Below are positions 1-5,004 of a stretch of DNA of 5,004 nt, in pieces. The DNA comes from Phycisphaerales bacterium (GTDB lineage Bacteria; Planctomycetota; Phycisphaerae; Phycisphaerales; UBA1924), in NCBI GenBank assembly GCA_020054055.1, contig JAGVLZ010000300.1, forward strand, positions 1 to 5,004, in the 5' to 3' direction. The translations under genes were made by a program, and so were the position numbers. Below the pieces are notes generated by a model. The model did no database searches, was not told where the DNA came from, and was given only the letters and a program-made list of their open reading frames with translations. Each line of letters opens with the position of its first letter. Position 1 is the first letter of the stretch.

Positions 1-190
1 GAATCAGATGGACTTCGCGGACGATGCGCCGATGTCCGCCGCCGAGGCAGCGGGCACGATCACGAACGCCCTCCAACAGATGGGCTACGCCTCGATCGAA
101 GCCTTCGCGGACGCCATCGCCGCGATGGACGAAGAATCCCGCAACGCCGAGGTCCGGCGGCTGGGTCGGTTGCTGGAGGGCGCCGAGTAG
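1..190 (+). CDS. Unrecognised Ala-rich protein, C-terminal end (probably partial)
   Basis: The frame is open from the left edge (codons for Asn-Gln precede the first ATG at position 8) and ends at TAG 188-190, so this is most likely the 3' end of a gene that begins outside the window. A complete 60-residue protein starting at ATG 8 is the alternative, but no ribosome binding site can be judged because only seven bases precede it. The visible part is rich in Ala and Glu/Asp. It looks like two or three amphipathic helices ending in a charged Arg/Leu/Glu stretch, with no Cys, no membrane segment and no motif I recognise. Support for real coding comes from the high G/C at third positions and from a strong intrinsic terminator 25 bases after the stop. 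No function is assigned. Confidence 0.55.
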   Translation, partial: NQMDFADDAPMSAAEAAGTITNALQQMGYASIEAFADAIAAMDEESRNAEVRRLGRLLEGAE

Positions 191-215
191 AGCCAACCGT
201 AACGCAATCGAGACC

Positions 216-249
216 AAGGCCCCGGGGGCGTCGATCCTCCGGGCCTTTT
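216..249 (+). terminator. Rho-independent terminator
   Basis: A left arm AAGGCCC (216-222) pairs perfectly with GGGCCTT (241-247). After a single bulged C at 223, GGGGG (224-228) pairs with CCTCC (236-240, one G-T pair). This leaves a 7-base loop (229-235). The right arm runs into TTTT (246-249). It sits 25 bases after the stop of the upstream reading frame and 124 bases before the next gene's start, so it most likely ends that transcript. The U-run is short, as is common in GC-rich genomes. Confidence 0.8.
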
Positions 250-339
250 GCATTCCCGAAGCCCGCATCTCGAAACTCCGCCCGTCGCCTGCAACCGCCC
301 TCTTTTCCGCCGGTTCTGCTTCCTCCGATCCCCCTCACC

Positions 340-345
340 TATCCT
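340..345 (+). promoter_or_regulatory. Candidate -10 element (TATCCT) for the TlpA-like gene
   Basis: TATCCT matches the sigma-70 -10 consensus at four of six bases and lies 28 bases before the chosen ATG at 374, a sensible distance. It is part of an octamer CCTATCCT (338-345) that recurs upstream of the zinc-ribbon membrane protein gene at 3365-3372. No convincing -35 hexamer is visible 16-18 bases upstream, so the call rests on position and recurrence only. The rest of the 250-373 gap is pyrimidine-rich and holds nothing else I can identify. Confidence 0.3.
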
Positions 346-373
346 CCCCAGCCCGGCCGATGAATCTCCTTCC

Positions 374-1414
374 ATGAGCCCCAAGAGCCTCCCCGCCATG
401 AACCGACTTGCCTCCCTCGCAATCGCGCTCGCCTGCGTCTCGGCTTCCCTCGGCCAGCCCACCGTGCCGAACGACGCCCAGAAGGTCCCGCCCCCGCAGC
501 CCATGCCCGACCTTGCCAACCCCCGCAAGCCTTACTCCCTCATGGTGGGCGACCCCGTGCCGGCCTTCACGATGAGCGAATGGATCCTGGGCGAGCCGGT
601 CAACGCGTTCGAGCCGGAAAAGGTCTACCTGATCCTCATGTGGGCGGTCTGGGACGAGCAGGCGACGTCGATCATGCCGCGACTCACGCAACTCCAGAGC
701 GAGAACGCCGACAAGGGACTCGTCGTCATCGGCGTCACCAGCCCCGGCAAGGTCAACACCCGCGAGGCGGTCGAGCAGTTCGTCTTCCGCGGCAAGCACC
801 CCGTGGGCTTCCACATCGCCTGGGACCGCAACCGCGTGGTGATGGATGCGTGGCTCAACTCCTCGGGCCGCACCTCCGTCCCCTGCATCTTCATCGTTGA
901 TCAGGAGCAGCGAGTCGCCTTCATCGGAGGCCCCGCGGAGTACGAAAAACCCCTCAATGCGATCATCGAGCAGACCTACGACATCGAGTACGAAAAGCGC
1001 CAATACTCCGAGTGCATCTCCGCGGCTTGGGCGTTCAGCCACTACGAACAGAAAATCCAGGCCAAGGATTGGCCCCAGGCCGCGAGCCTCGGCCGCGTCA
1101 TTGTCGGCGGTCGGGGCAACAACTGCTTCGCGGTCCTCAACAACATCGCCTGGCTCATCGTCGATCCCGAGCGCCCCGTCGAGCAACCCGACCTTGAACT
1201 GGCGCTGATGGCCGCGACACGCGCCGATGAACTCGCCGAGGGCAAGGACGCGGACACCATCGACACCCTCGCCCGCGTCTACTTCTTGAAGGGCGATGTG
1301 CAGAAGGCCGCGGACTTGCAGGAGCGGGCCGTCGAGATCGCCCGATCCGACAAACTCCGCGAACCGCTCCTAAAACGCCTCGACGAATACAAGGCCGCGC
1401 TCAAGTCCCGCTAG
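374..1414 (+). CDS. Exported TlpA/redoxin-like thioredoxin-fold protein lacking the CXXC, with helical TPR-like C-terminus
   Basis: 346 residues from ATG 374. A basic N-terminus, a hydrophobic stretch (about residues 12-25) and a Ser-Leu-Gly|Gln junction near 28 indicate a Sec signal peptide, so the protein should act outside the cytoplasmic membrane. Residues about 54-205 have the TlpA/AhpC-type thioredoxin layout: VGDPVPAF at 58-65, a strand then WAVW at 90-93 where family members read WATWCPPC, Met-Pro at 101-102, strand VVIGVTSPG, and the cis-proline motif SVP at 168-170 followed by IFIVD. Both catalytic cysteines are replaced (Asp94, Ala97), so thiol-disulfide exchange at this site is not expected. 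A binding or structural role is inferred. Residues about 208-340 are helical, and 292-325 resemble a TPR unit (LARVYFLKGDVQKAADLQERA). No strong Shine-Dalgarno is visible. ATG 398 (Met9, 338 aa) also preserves the signal peptide. The TTG at 248 lies inside the terminator and is unlikely. Confidence 0.85.
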   Translation: MSPKSLPAMNRLASLAIALACVSASLGQPTVPNDAQKVPPPQPMPDLANPRKPYSLMVGDPVPAFTMSEWILGEPVNAFEPEKVYLILMWAVWDEQATSIMPRLTQLQSENADKGLVVIGVTSPGKVNTREAVEQFVFRGKHPVGFHIAWDRNRVVMDAWLNSSGRTSVPCIFIVDQEQRVAFIGGPAEYEKPLNAIIEQTYDIEYEKRQYSECISAAWAFSHYEQKIQAKDWPQAASLGRVIVGGRGNNCFAVLNNIAWLIVDPERPVEQPDLELALMAATRADELAEGKDADTIDTLARVYFLKGDVQKAADLQERAVEIARSDKLREPLLKRLDEYKAALKSR

Positions 1415-1432
1415 TCTTCCCGCATCGCTCGA

Positions 1433-2788
1433 TCATGGGCGCGTGTTTTTCACCATCACGCCCCCCTTGATGACGACGTGCATCTGCTTGAGTGCCGCGA
1501 TGTCTTTCAGCGGGTCGCCGCCGCTCACCGCGACGAGGTCCGCGTACTTGCCCGCTTCGATCGTCCCGACATCCTTCGACCAGTCGATCAGGTCCGCCGC
1601 GTTGATCGTCGCGCTCACGATGATCTGCTCCGCCGACATCCCCGCCTCCGCCATGTAGATGAACTCGCGCCAGTTGTCGCCGTGCGGAAACACACCCGCG
1701 TCGGTCCCGAAGGCGATCTTCACCCCCGCCTTGTGCGCCTTCCCGAAAGCCTCCTGGATCAGCGGGCCGACGCTCTGCGCCTTGCGGATCACCGGCGCGA
1801 TGTAGTAGCCGGGAATTTTGGAGTATTCCTCCACGCTCTTGCCCGCCGTGATCGTCGGGACGTAGTACGCCCCTTTCTCCTTGAAGAGGCGGATGGATTC
1901 ATCGTCGAGGTAGGTGCCGTGCTCGATCGAATCGACCCCCGCGCGGAGCGCCGCGTTAATCCCCTGCACGCCGTGCGCGTGGGCCGCGACCTTCTTCTTC
2001 AGAAGGTGCCCGGTGTCCACGATCGCCTTGAGTTCATCCTCGAAGAACTGCTGCTCCAGCCCCGCCCCGATGTTCGAGAGCACGCCCCCCGTCGCCGTGA
2101 GTTTGATGCAGTCCGCCCCCATCTTCACCTGATTCCGCACCGCCTGGCGACACGCGTCCACGCCGTCGGCCACCCCCTGGATCGGCCCCGGAACATCGAA
2201 TACGTCGGGACGGAACGAGTTGGTGCGGTCGCCGTGGCCTCCCGTCGGCGTGACCGACTTCCCCGCCGCGCAGATGCGCGGCCCGACGATACGCCCGTCG
2301 TTGATCGCATCGCGCAGCGCGAAGATCGTGTCGCCCATCGCCCCGAGGTCGCGAACGCTCGTAAACCCCGCGTCGAGCGTGCGCTTCGCGTACACCACCG
2401 AGTCGATCGCCGCCTCCGCCTCGGTGACCGTAACCGTGCGCAGCCTCGAATCGGGCGAGGTCTGGTGCGTCAGGTGAACGTGGCAGTCGATGAAGCCGGG
2501 CATGACGAAGCAATCTCGCAGATCGATGATGTTTGCAAACGCATCGTCCGGGATGAAACGCGGTACGTCCAATCCTTCTCGCACGGACTCGATCCGGTCA
2601 TTCTTGATGACGACCGTTGCCTTTTCGATCGGGGGCTTGCCGGGGACCGCGAGCAGAGTGCCGCACTGAACGATGGTCCAGCGGTCGGGCTTCGGCGCCG
2701 CGGGCTCGCCCGGCTGTCCCAGCGCGATCGCGGTGAGCGAGCCGATCAACATCCCGGCCGCAACGATGATCGAACGTGATGGCGCCAC
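1433..2788 (-). CDS. Exported metal-dependent amidohydrolase (imidazolonepropionase/prolidase-like subgroup)
   Basis: 451 residues from a GTG start at 2788-2786, chosen because AAGGAGG (2800-2794) lies 5 bases upstream and the hydrophobic signal segment then begins within a few residues. An in-frame ATG at 2851 would add 21 charged residues before the signal peptide. Residues about 7-24 form a signal sequence ending Ala-Leu-Gly|Gln, so the enzyme is probably periplasmic. An N-terminal beta-sandwich segment (36-97) precedes the TIM barrel. The metal and catalytic residues of the amidohydrolase superfamily are all visible: HxH at His103/His105, the presumed carboxylated Lys229 (CIKLTATGG), His270 or His272 (AAHAHG), His290 (IEHG) and Asp363 (GTDAG). 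The C-terminus has the usual GTIEAGKYADLV strand-return motif. This subgroup includes binuclear-zinc Xaa-Pro dipeptidases and imidazolonepropionase-like enzymes. The substrate cannot be read from sequence. The gene converges on the TlpA-like gene with 18 bases between stops. Confidence 0.92.
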   Translation of the reverse strand: MAPSRSIIVAAGMLIGSLTAIALGQPGEPAAPKPDRWTIVQCGTLLAVPGKPPIEKATVVIKNDRIESVREGLDVPRFIPDDAFANIIDLRDCFVMPGFIDCHVHLTHQTSPDSRLRTVTVTEAEAAIDSVVYAKRTLDAGFTSVRDLGAMGDTIFALRDAINDGRIVGPRICAAGKSVTPTGGHGDRTNSFRPDVFDVPGPIQGVADGVDACRQAVRNQVKMGADCIKLTATGGVLSNIGAGLEQQFFEDELKAIVDTGHLLKKKVAAHAHGVQGINAALRAGVDSIEHGTYLDDESIRLFKEKGAYYVPTITAGKSVEEYSKIPGYYIAPVIRKAQSVGPLIQEAFGKAHKAGVKIAFGTDAGVFPHGDNWREFIYMAEAGMSAEQIIVSATINAADLIDWSKDVGTIEAGKYADLVAVSGGDPLKDIAALKQMHVVIKGGVMVKNTRP

Positions 2789-2793
2789 GCGGA

Positions 2794-2800
2794 CCTCCTT
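2794..2800 (-). promoter_or_regulatory. Perfect Shine-Dalgarno AAGGAGG that fixes the amidohydrolase start
   Basis: On the minus strand AAGGAGG is followed by TCCGC and then GTG (2788-2786). This is the best ribosome binding site in the window. It decides for the GTG start over the in-frame ATG at 2851, which overlaps the start of the divergent gene. Confidence 0.8.
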
Positions 2801-2810
2801 TCGAGTCCCC

Positions 2811-2842
2811 ACTCTATCGAAAGGGCCGCGTTCTCGTAGAAT
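2811..2842. promoter_or_regulatory. Candidate divergent promoter elements between amidohydrolase and small membrane protein
   Basis: The two divergent starts are only 61 bases apart, so both promoters must lie in or near this gap. On the minus strand TAGAGT (2816-2811) would place a transcript start just upstream of the AAGGAGG site. On the plus strand there are two options. TATCGA (2815-2820) lies 29 bases before the ATG. TAGAAT (2837-2842, five of six matches to TATAAT) lies 7 bases before the ATG and would give a leaderless message. No clear -35 hexamer was found for any of them, so these are suggestions from position and partial consensus. Confidence 0.3.
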
Positions 2843-2849
2843 CAGCCTC

Positions 2850-3065
2850 ATGCCCGGTCAACGAGCCCTCATCATCGCCTGCATCGCCTTCCTCATCGTC
2901 GGCGGCGGTGCCATCTTCGCCTCCTACAAACTCGCCGGCGGCATCGGCGCCGCGTTCATGTCCTTCGGCGTCATCCTCGCTTCGCTCCTCAGCATCATGG
3001 GCGTCGGCTTCAACGTGTGGTACTCCAAGAAGCACGCCCGGCCGCACTCACCGCCGAGGCGCTGA
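2850..3065 (+). CDS. Small two-helix membrane protein, unrecognised
   Basis: 71 residues. Two hydrophobic segments (about residues 6-25 and 33-54) are rich in Gly and Ala and joined by a short loop (Ser-Tyr-Lys-Leu-Ala-Gly). A basic, proline-containing tail (SKKHARPHSPPRR) predicts a cytoplasmic C-terminus, and hence a hairpin with both ends inside. I recognise no family. The frame stays open further upstream, but that part lies antisense to the amidohydrolase N-terminus, so the ATG at 2850 is preferred. There is no evident Shine-Dalgarno before it, which fits either a leaderless transcript or SD-independent initiation. The stop is three bases before the DUF1294 gene, suggesting co-transcription. 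Compositional agreement with its neighbours and operon-like spacing support a real gene, but function is unknown. Confidence 0.65.
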   Translation: MPGQRALIIACIAFLIVGGGAIFASYKLAGGIGAAFMSFGVILASLLSIMGVGFNVWYSKKHARPHSPPRR

Positions 3066-3068
3066 CCA

Positions 3069-3338
3069 ATGATGCAGACCACCGTCATCATCCTCTACGC
3101 CGTGCTGTCGCTCGTGACCCTTGCCGCCTACGGCCGCGATAAGGTCGCCTCGACACGCGGCGCCTGGCGCACGCGCGAGAGCACCCTCCTCTGGCTCGCC
3201 GCGGCCGGAGGGTTCGCCGGGGCGATCATCGGCACGCAGATTTTCAAGCACAAGACCCGAAAACTCGCCTTCCGCGTGATTCCCTGGCTCGCGGCGGTGG
3301 TCCACCTCGCGGCGTGGGTGCTCATCAAGCGGGGATAG
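3069..3338 (+). CDS. DUF1294 family membrane protein
   Basis: 89 residues, close to the usual length of stand-alone DUF1294 proteins. The family pattern is visible in order: a first membrane helix (about 4-21), the Tyr-Gly-x-Asp-Lys motif at 21-25, Arg36-Glu37-Ser-Thr-Leu leading into a second helix with Gly47-Gly48-x-x-Gly51, then the conserved His61-Lys62-Thr63-x-Lys65 basic motif and Phe68. A final helix spans about 69-86. The family is widespread, membrane-embedded and of unknown biochemical function. Some members are fused to a cold-shock domain, which is absent here. Start: ATG 3069 is followed at once by a second ATG at 3072, and either could be used. GAGG (3056-3059) inside the end of the previous gene is a plausible ribosome binding site 9 bases upstream. 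The three-base gap to the upstream gene implies an operon. Confidence 0.85.
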   Translation: MMQTTVIILYAVLSLVTLAAYGRDKVASTRGAWRTRESTLLWLAAAGGFAGAIIGTQIFKHKTRKLAFRVIPWLAAVVHLAAWVLIKRG

Positions 3339-3366
3339 CAAAGAGCACGCCGACGCAATCCGATCC

Positions 3367-3372
3367 TATCCT
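3367..3372 (+). promoter_or_regulatory. Candidate -10 element (TATCCT) for the zinc-ribbon membrane protein gene
   Basis: TATCCT within CCTATCCT (3365-3372) lies 34 bases before the ATG at 3407, in the 68-base gap after the DUF1294 gene. The same octamer occurs at 338-345 before the TlpA-like gene. No good -35 hexamer is visible upstream. If functional, this gene can be transcribed separately from the two small genes before it. Confidence 0.3.
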
Positions 3373-3406
3373 GAAATCGAATCTGCCCGAACAGGAACAA
3401 CGCCGT

Positions 3407-4147
3407 ATGCAGGCCGCACCGACCGCCCCCCCCATCGCACCCACCGATCCGCTGGTCGGGCGCATCGAGACCGATCGCTTCTGCGACGACTGCGGCTTTA
3501 ATATGCGCACCGCCCCCGTCTTCCGCGACGAGCGCACGCGCCTCCTCCTCGCCCGCTGCACCGAGTGCGGCCGGATTCACGACGCCGCACTGCTCACGAC
3601 CGCGGGGAGGGTGTGGCTGAACAGGCTCGGCGTGTTCGCAACGGTCGCGTGGATGTTCTTCCTGGCGTGGGCGACCTTCATGCTGGGCCTGGCGGAAATG
3701 GGGCTGCAATACGCCACGTTGGATGAACTCACCGAAGCCTCACGCGTCGGCCGGCAGGTCGAGGCGGACATGGACGATTACTGGGCGTTCGTGTCGCTGA
3801 TGCTCGGCCTCTCCGCCGCCGCTGGCTTCGTCATGGTGACGCTGTACGCCTGCGCCGCCCATCACTGGAAGAAGATCTATCACATGCTGCTCGCCGCGAT
3901 CGTGCCGATGGTGCCGATGACCATCGCCTGGCGCGCGTGGATCAGCGAAGCGCCGCACCTCGAGCAGTGGGCGTGGCAATACCTGCTCGCGCACGCATCG
4001 GTCCAGGTGAGCGCCGGCATACTCGCCGCGCTCTTCGGACGCACAATCGTTCGCGGGCTGGCGACGGTGCTGCTGCCGCCCCGGGCACGGGCCGTGCTCG
4101 GTTTCCTCTGGCTTGCCGACGGAAAGCCGCCGCCGGGAACGAAATAG
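3407..4147 (+). CDS. Zinc-ribbon, four-helix membrane protein, unrecognised
   Basis: 246 residues from ATG 3407. AGGAA (3393-3397) lies 9 bases upstream and supports this start. The open frame reaches back to a GTG at 3314, but that would overlap the DUF1294 gene and lacks support. After a Pro/Ala-rich N-terminus comes a treble-clef or zinc-ribbon-like pair of knuckles, Cys26-x-x-Cys29 (CDDCGF) and Cys51-x-x-Cys54 (CTECG), separated by 21 residues. This should bind one zinc ion on the cytoplasmic side. Four hydrophobic segments follow at about 74-96, 127-149, 157-178 and 190-212. An acidic stretch (about 106-125) between the first two probably lies outside the membrane. The C-terminus is short and Pro-rich. 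I do not recognise a named family. Similar ribbon-plus-helices architectures are common in planctomycetes as hypothetical proteins, so a regulatory or scaffold role would be a guess. The gene converges on ybaB, with 57 bases between stops and no clear terminator. Confidence 0.8.
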   Translation: MQAAPTAPPIAPTDPLVGRIETDRFCDDCGFNMRTAPVFRDERTRLLLARCTECGRIHDAALLTTAGRVWLNRLGVFATVAWMFFLAWATFMLGLAEMGLQYATLDELTEASRVGRQVEADMDDYWAFVSLMLGLSAAAGFVMVTLYACAAHHWKKIYHMLLAAIVPMVPMTIAWRAWISEAPHLEQWAWQYLLAHASVQVSAGILAALFGRTIVRGLATVLLPPRARAVLGFLWLADGKPPPGTK

Positions 4148-4204
4148 AAACGGCATCGGACGCCCCGGTCTTCGCGCCGTCGCCAAGGCCGGGCGGAAGT
4201 CCAT

Positions 4205-4582
4205 TCACCCCAACATCGAAGAGATCGAATCCATCCCGGGCAGCCCGGGCAGCCCCAACTCCCGCGCCTGCTTGTCCGCCTCTTCGTGGACGAGCGCCTG
4301 CGCACGCGACATCGCATCGTTCATCGCCTCCTGAATCAATGACTGCGCCATCGCCCGCCCCCCCTCGCCCGCCTGAAGCCCCGCGATCAGCGCCGGGTCG
4401 AGCGAAACGTCGGTCACCCGGAGTTTCCCCGTCACGCTGACCCGCACCGCGCCCCCCCCGGCCGTGCCCGTCACATTCATCCGCTCCAACTTGCCCTTGA
4501 AACGCTCCGCCACGGCGCGCACCCTGTCCTTGTTCTGCATCAAGCCCGCGAGCGCGCCGAGCGCCTTGAGATTATCGAACAT
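4205..4582 (-). CDS. ybaB: YbaB/EbfC family nucleoid-associated DNA-binding protein
   Basis: 125 residues, slightly longer than the usual 100-110. Family features in order are an N-terminal helical segment with FDNLKALGALAGLMQNKDR, the central signature VTGTAGGGAVRVSVTGK (about 37-53), the strand LRVTDVSLDP, and a C-terminal helix with AMNDAMSRAQ (about 86-95). It ends in a Gly-Leu-Pro rich tail (residues 110-117). YbaB/EbfC proteins form small dimers that bind DNA in the cytoplasm and contribute to nucleoid organisation and gene control. The gene lies 9 bases after dnaX on the same strand, the classic dnaX-ybaB arrangement, which supports the call strongly. Start ATG 4582-4580 is preceded by AAGGGGA overlapping the dnaX stop. 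The frequent third partner recR is not next in line here. The GTG-, TTG- or ATG-started frames on the opposite strand are shadows. Confidence 0.93.
   Translation of the reverse strand: MFDNLKALGALAGLMQNKDRVRAVAERFKGKLERMNVTGTAGGGAVRVSVTGKLRVTDVSLDPALIAGLQAGEGGRAMAQSLIQEAMNDAMSRAQALVHEEADKQARELGLPGLPGMDSISSMLG
4235..4252. repeat. Tandem duplication of a 9-base unit within ybaB
   Basis: CCCGGGCAG occurs twice in direct succession (4235-4243 and 4244-4252). It encodes the repeated Leu-Pro-Gly units in the C-terminal tail of YbaB. Each unit also contains the palindrome CCCGGG. It is in frame, so copy-number change would only lengthen or shorten the tail. Confidence 0.6.
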
Positions 4583-4586
4583 GACT

Positions 4587-4593
4587 TCCCCTT
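4587..4593 (-). promoter_or_regulatory. ybaB ribosome binding site overlapping the dnaX stop codon
   Basis: On the minus strand the dnaX stop TAA (4594-4592) runs into GGGGA, making AAGGGGA, which sits 4 bases before the ybaB ATG. This overlap indicates translational coupling of the two genes on one message. Confidence 0.65.
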
Positions 4594-5004
4594 ACGCATC
4601 GTCCTGAACATCCACTACCCGCGCATCAAACAACTCGACCGCTCGCCGCACGAGCGGGTTGCTCATCGCCTGCGCCCTTGCGGCCGTATCGACCACCGAC
4701 CTCGGCGCTGCCGCGGAGCCCGGTGCCGACTCTGCCGCCCGAAGTTCAAGCCGAATCGTCCGGCCCAAGGCCTTGGAAAGTCCCTCTTCGATCGCACCGC
4801 GCCTCGTGCGCGCCGCGCCCAGCGCCGTCGTCGTCGGCGCGGTCACCACCGCGACGTTCCCCTCAATCTTCTCGAGGCTCAGCGGCTCCACGATCGGCGC
4901 GACACTCGGATTCGCGGCGACGAGTTCCAGCATCCGACTCCACACCGCGGCGGGATCGCCGGAAGGCACATGGGGCGCCGAGACGGGAACCGCCGGACGC
5001 GCCA
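4592..5004 (-). CDS. dnaX: DNA polymerase III subunit gamma/tau, C-terminal end (partial)
   Basis: Only the last 137 or so residues are in the window. The frame is open to the right edge, so the ATPase domains lie outside. A GTG at 4969 is not the true start: coding continues upstream through a Pro/Ala/Val-rich linker typical of tau. Then comes a folded C-terminal domain starting at about AVWSRMLELV, with IVEPLSLEKIEGNVAVV and a TRRGAIEEGLSKALGR helix followed by the strand TIRLELRA. This matches the general form of the DnaX C-terminal domain. An Ala-rich linker leads to a final NPLVRRAVELFDARVVDV motif, often seen at the very end of DnaX proteins. DnaX is the clamp-loader subunit that links loader, polymerase and helicase at the replication fork. 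Identification rests on this domain form plus the ybaB gene directly downstream. I cannot see whether a gamma-type frameshift site exists. Confidence 0.85.
   Translation of the reverse strand, partial: ARPAVPVSAPHVPSGDPAAVWSRMLELVAANPSVAPIVEPLSLEKIEGNVAVVTAPTTTALGAARTRRGAIEEGLSKALGRTIRLELRAAESAPGSAAAPRSVVDTAARAQAMSNPLVRRAVELFDARVVDVQDDA

Noticed and set aside
335..1186. Minus-strand open frame of 283 codons opposite the TlpA-like gene
   Set aside because: Its composition is dominated by Asp, Gly, Ala and Arg without motifs. The plus strand has a signal peptide and a thioredoxin fold.
1415..1432. Possible bidirectional terminator between the convergent TlpA-like and amidohydrolase genes
   Set aside because: The 18 bases hold no hairpin with a T-run. 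Any terminator would have to lie inside the coding ends and none was seen.
1478..2779. Long open frame (433 codons) on the plus strand antisense to the amidohydrolase
   Set aside because: It is Arg/Asp/His-rich, as expected from the complement of a GC-rich gene, has no domain or start signal, and the opposite strand carries all catalytic motifs of an amidohydrolase.
3128..3709. Minus-strand open frame of 193 codons
   Set aside because: It spans parts of two well-supported plus-strand genes and their gap, with no start signal or recognisable domain.
4160..4200. GC-rich inverted repeat between the convergent zinc-ribbon and ybaB genes
   Set aside because: GCCCC-GG and CCGGGC arms can pair with a bulge, but the loop is large and there is no T-run on either strand, so I do not call a terminator.
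3937..4440. Plus-strand open frame of 167 codons across the end of the zinc-ribbon gene and ybaB
   Set aside because: It is low-complexity Pro/Arg/Ser/Ala typical of an out-of-frame reading of GC-rich DNA, and it lies antisense to the clear YbaB signature.
4969..4969. GTG at 4969 as the start of a small 125-residue gene
   Set aside because: The frame stays open to the window edge through a Pro/Ala linker, and the C-terminal domain and ybaB neighbour identify it as the end of dnaX.

Overview
This window reads as an ordinary stretch of high-GC bacterial chromosome. Codon third positions are strongly G/C, genes lie close together on both strands, and no mobile-element, phage, CRISPR or RNA-gene signature was seen. 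My best guess is a planctomycete, probably a Phycisphaerae-like member. I base this on exported proteins with Ala-Leu-Gly-Gln type signal-peptide ends, a TlpA-like fold fused to a helical/TPR-like tail, and a zinc-ribbon plus multi-helix membrane protein. No marker gene in the window proves the phylum.

Layout, left to right. (1) Positions 1-190 (+) hold the C-terminal end, or a small complete version, of an unrecognised Ala-rich protein, followed by a clear intrinsic terminator at 216-249. (2) Positions 374-1414 (+) encode an exported thioredoxin-fold (TlpA/redoxin-like) protein that has lost both active-site cysteines and carries a helical C-terminal region. (3) Facing it, with only 18 bp between the stops, is an exported metal-dependent amidohydrolase (2788-1433, -). 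Its true start is a GTG behind a perfect AAGGAGG. (4) A 61-bp divergent intergenic region separates it from a small two-helix membrane protein (2850-3065, +). Three bases later comes a DUF1294 membrane protein (3069-3338, +), and after a 68-bp gap a zinc-ribbon four-helix membrane protein (3407-4147, +). (5) Convergent with this block, on the minus strand, is the housekeeping pair dnaX (C-terminal end only, running off the right edge) and ybaB/ebfC (4582-4205). The ybaB ribosome binding site overlaps the dnaX stop codon.

Functionally the window is a patchwork. dnaX-ybaB is a conserved replication/nucleoid pair. The two exported proteins probably act outside the cytoplasmic membrane but share no visible pathway. 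The three small membrane proteins form a possible co-directional transcription unit of unknown role. I do not see a convincing new multi-gene system. The points most worth a second look are the redox-dead TlpA-like protein, the compact divergent promoter region, a CCTATCCT octamer placed similarly upstream of two genes, and the absence of recR directly after ybaB.
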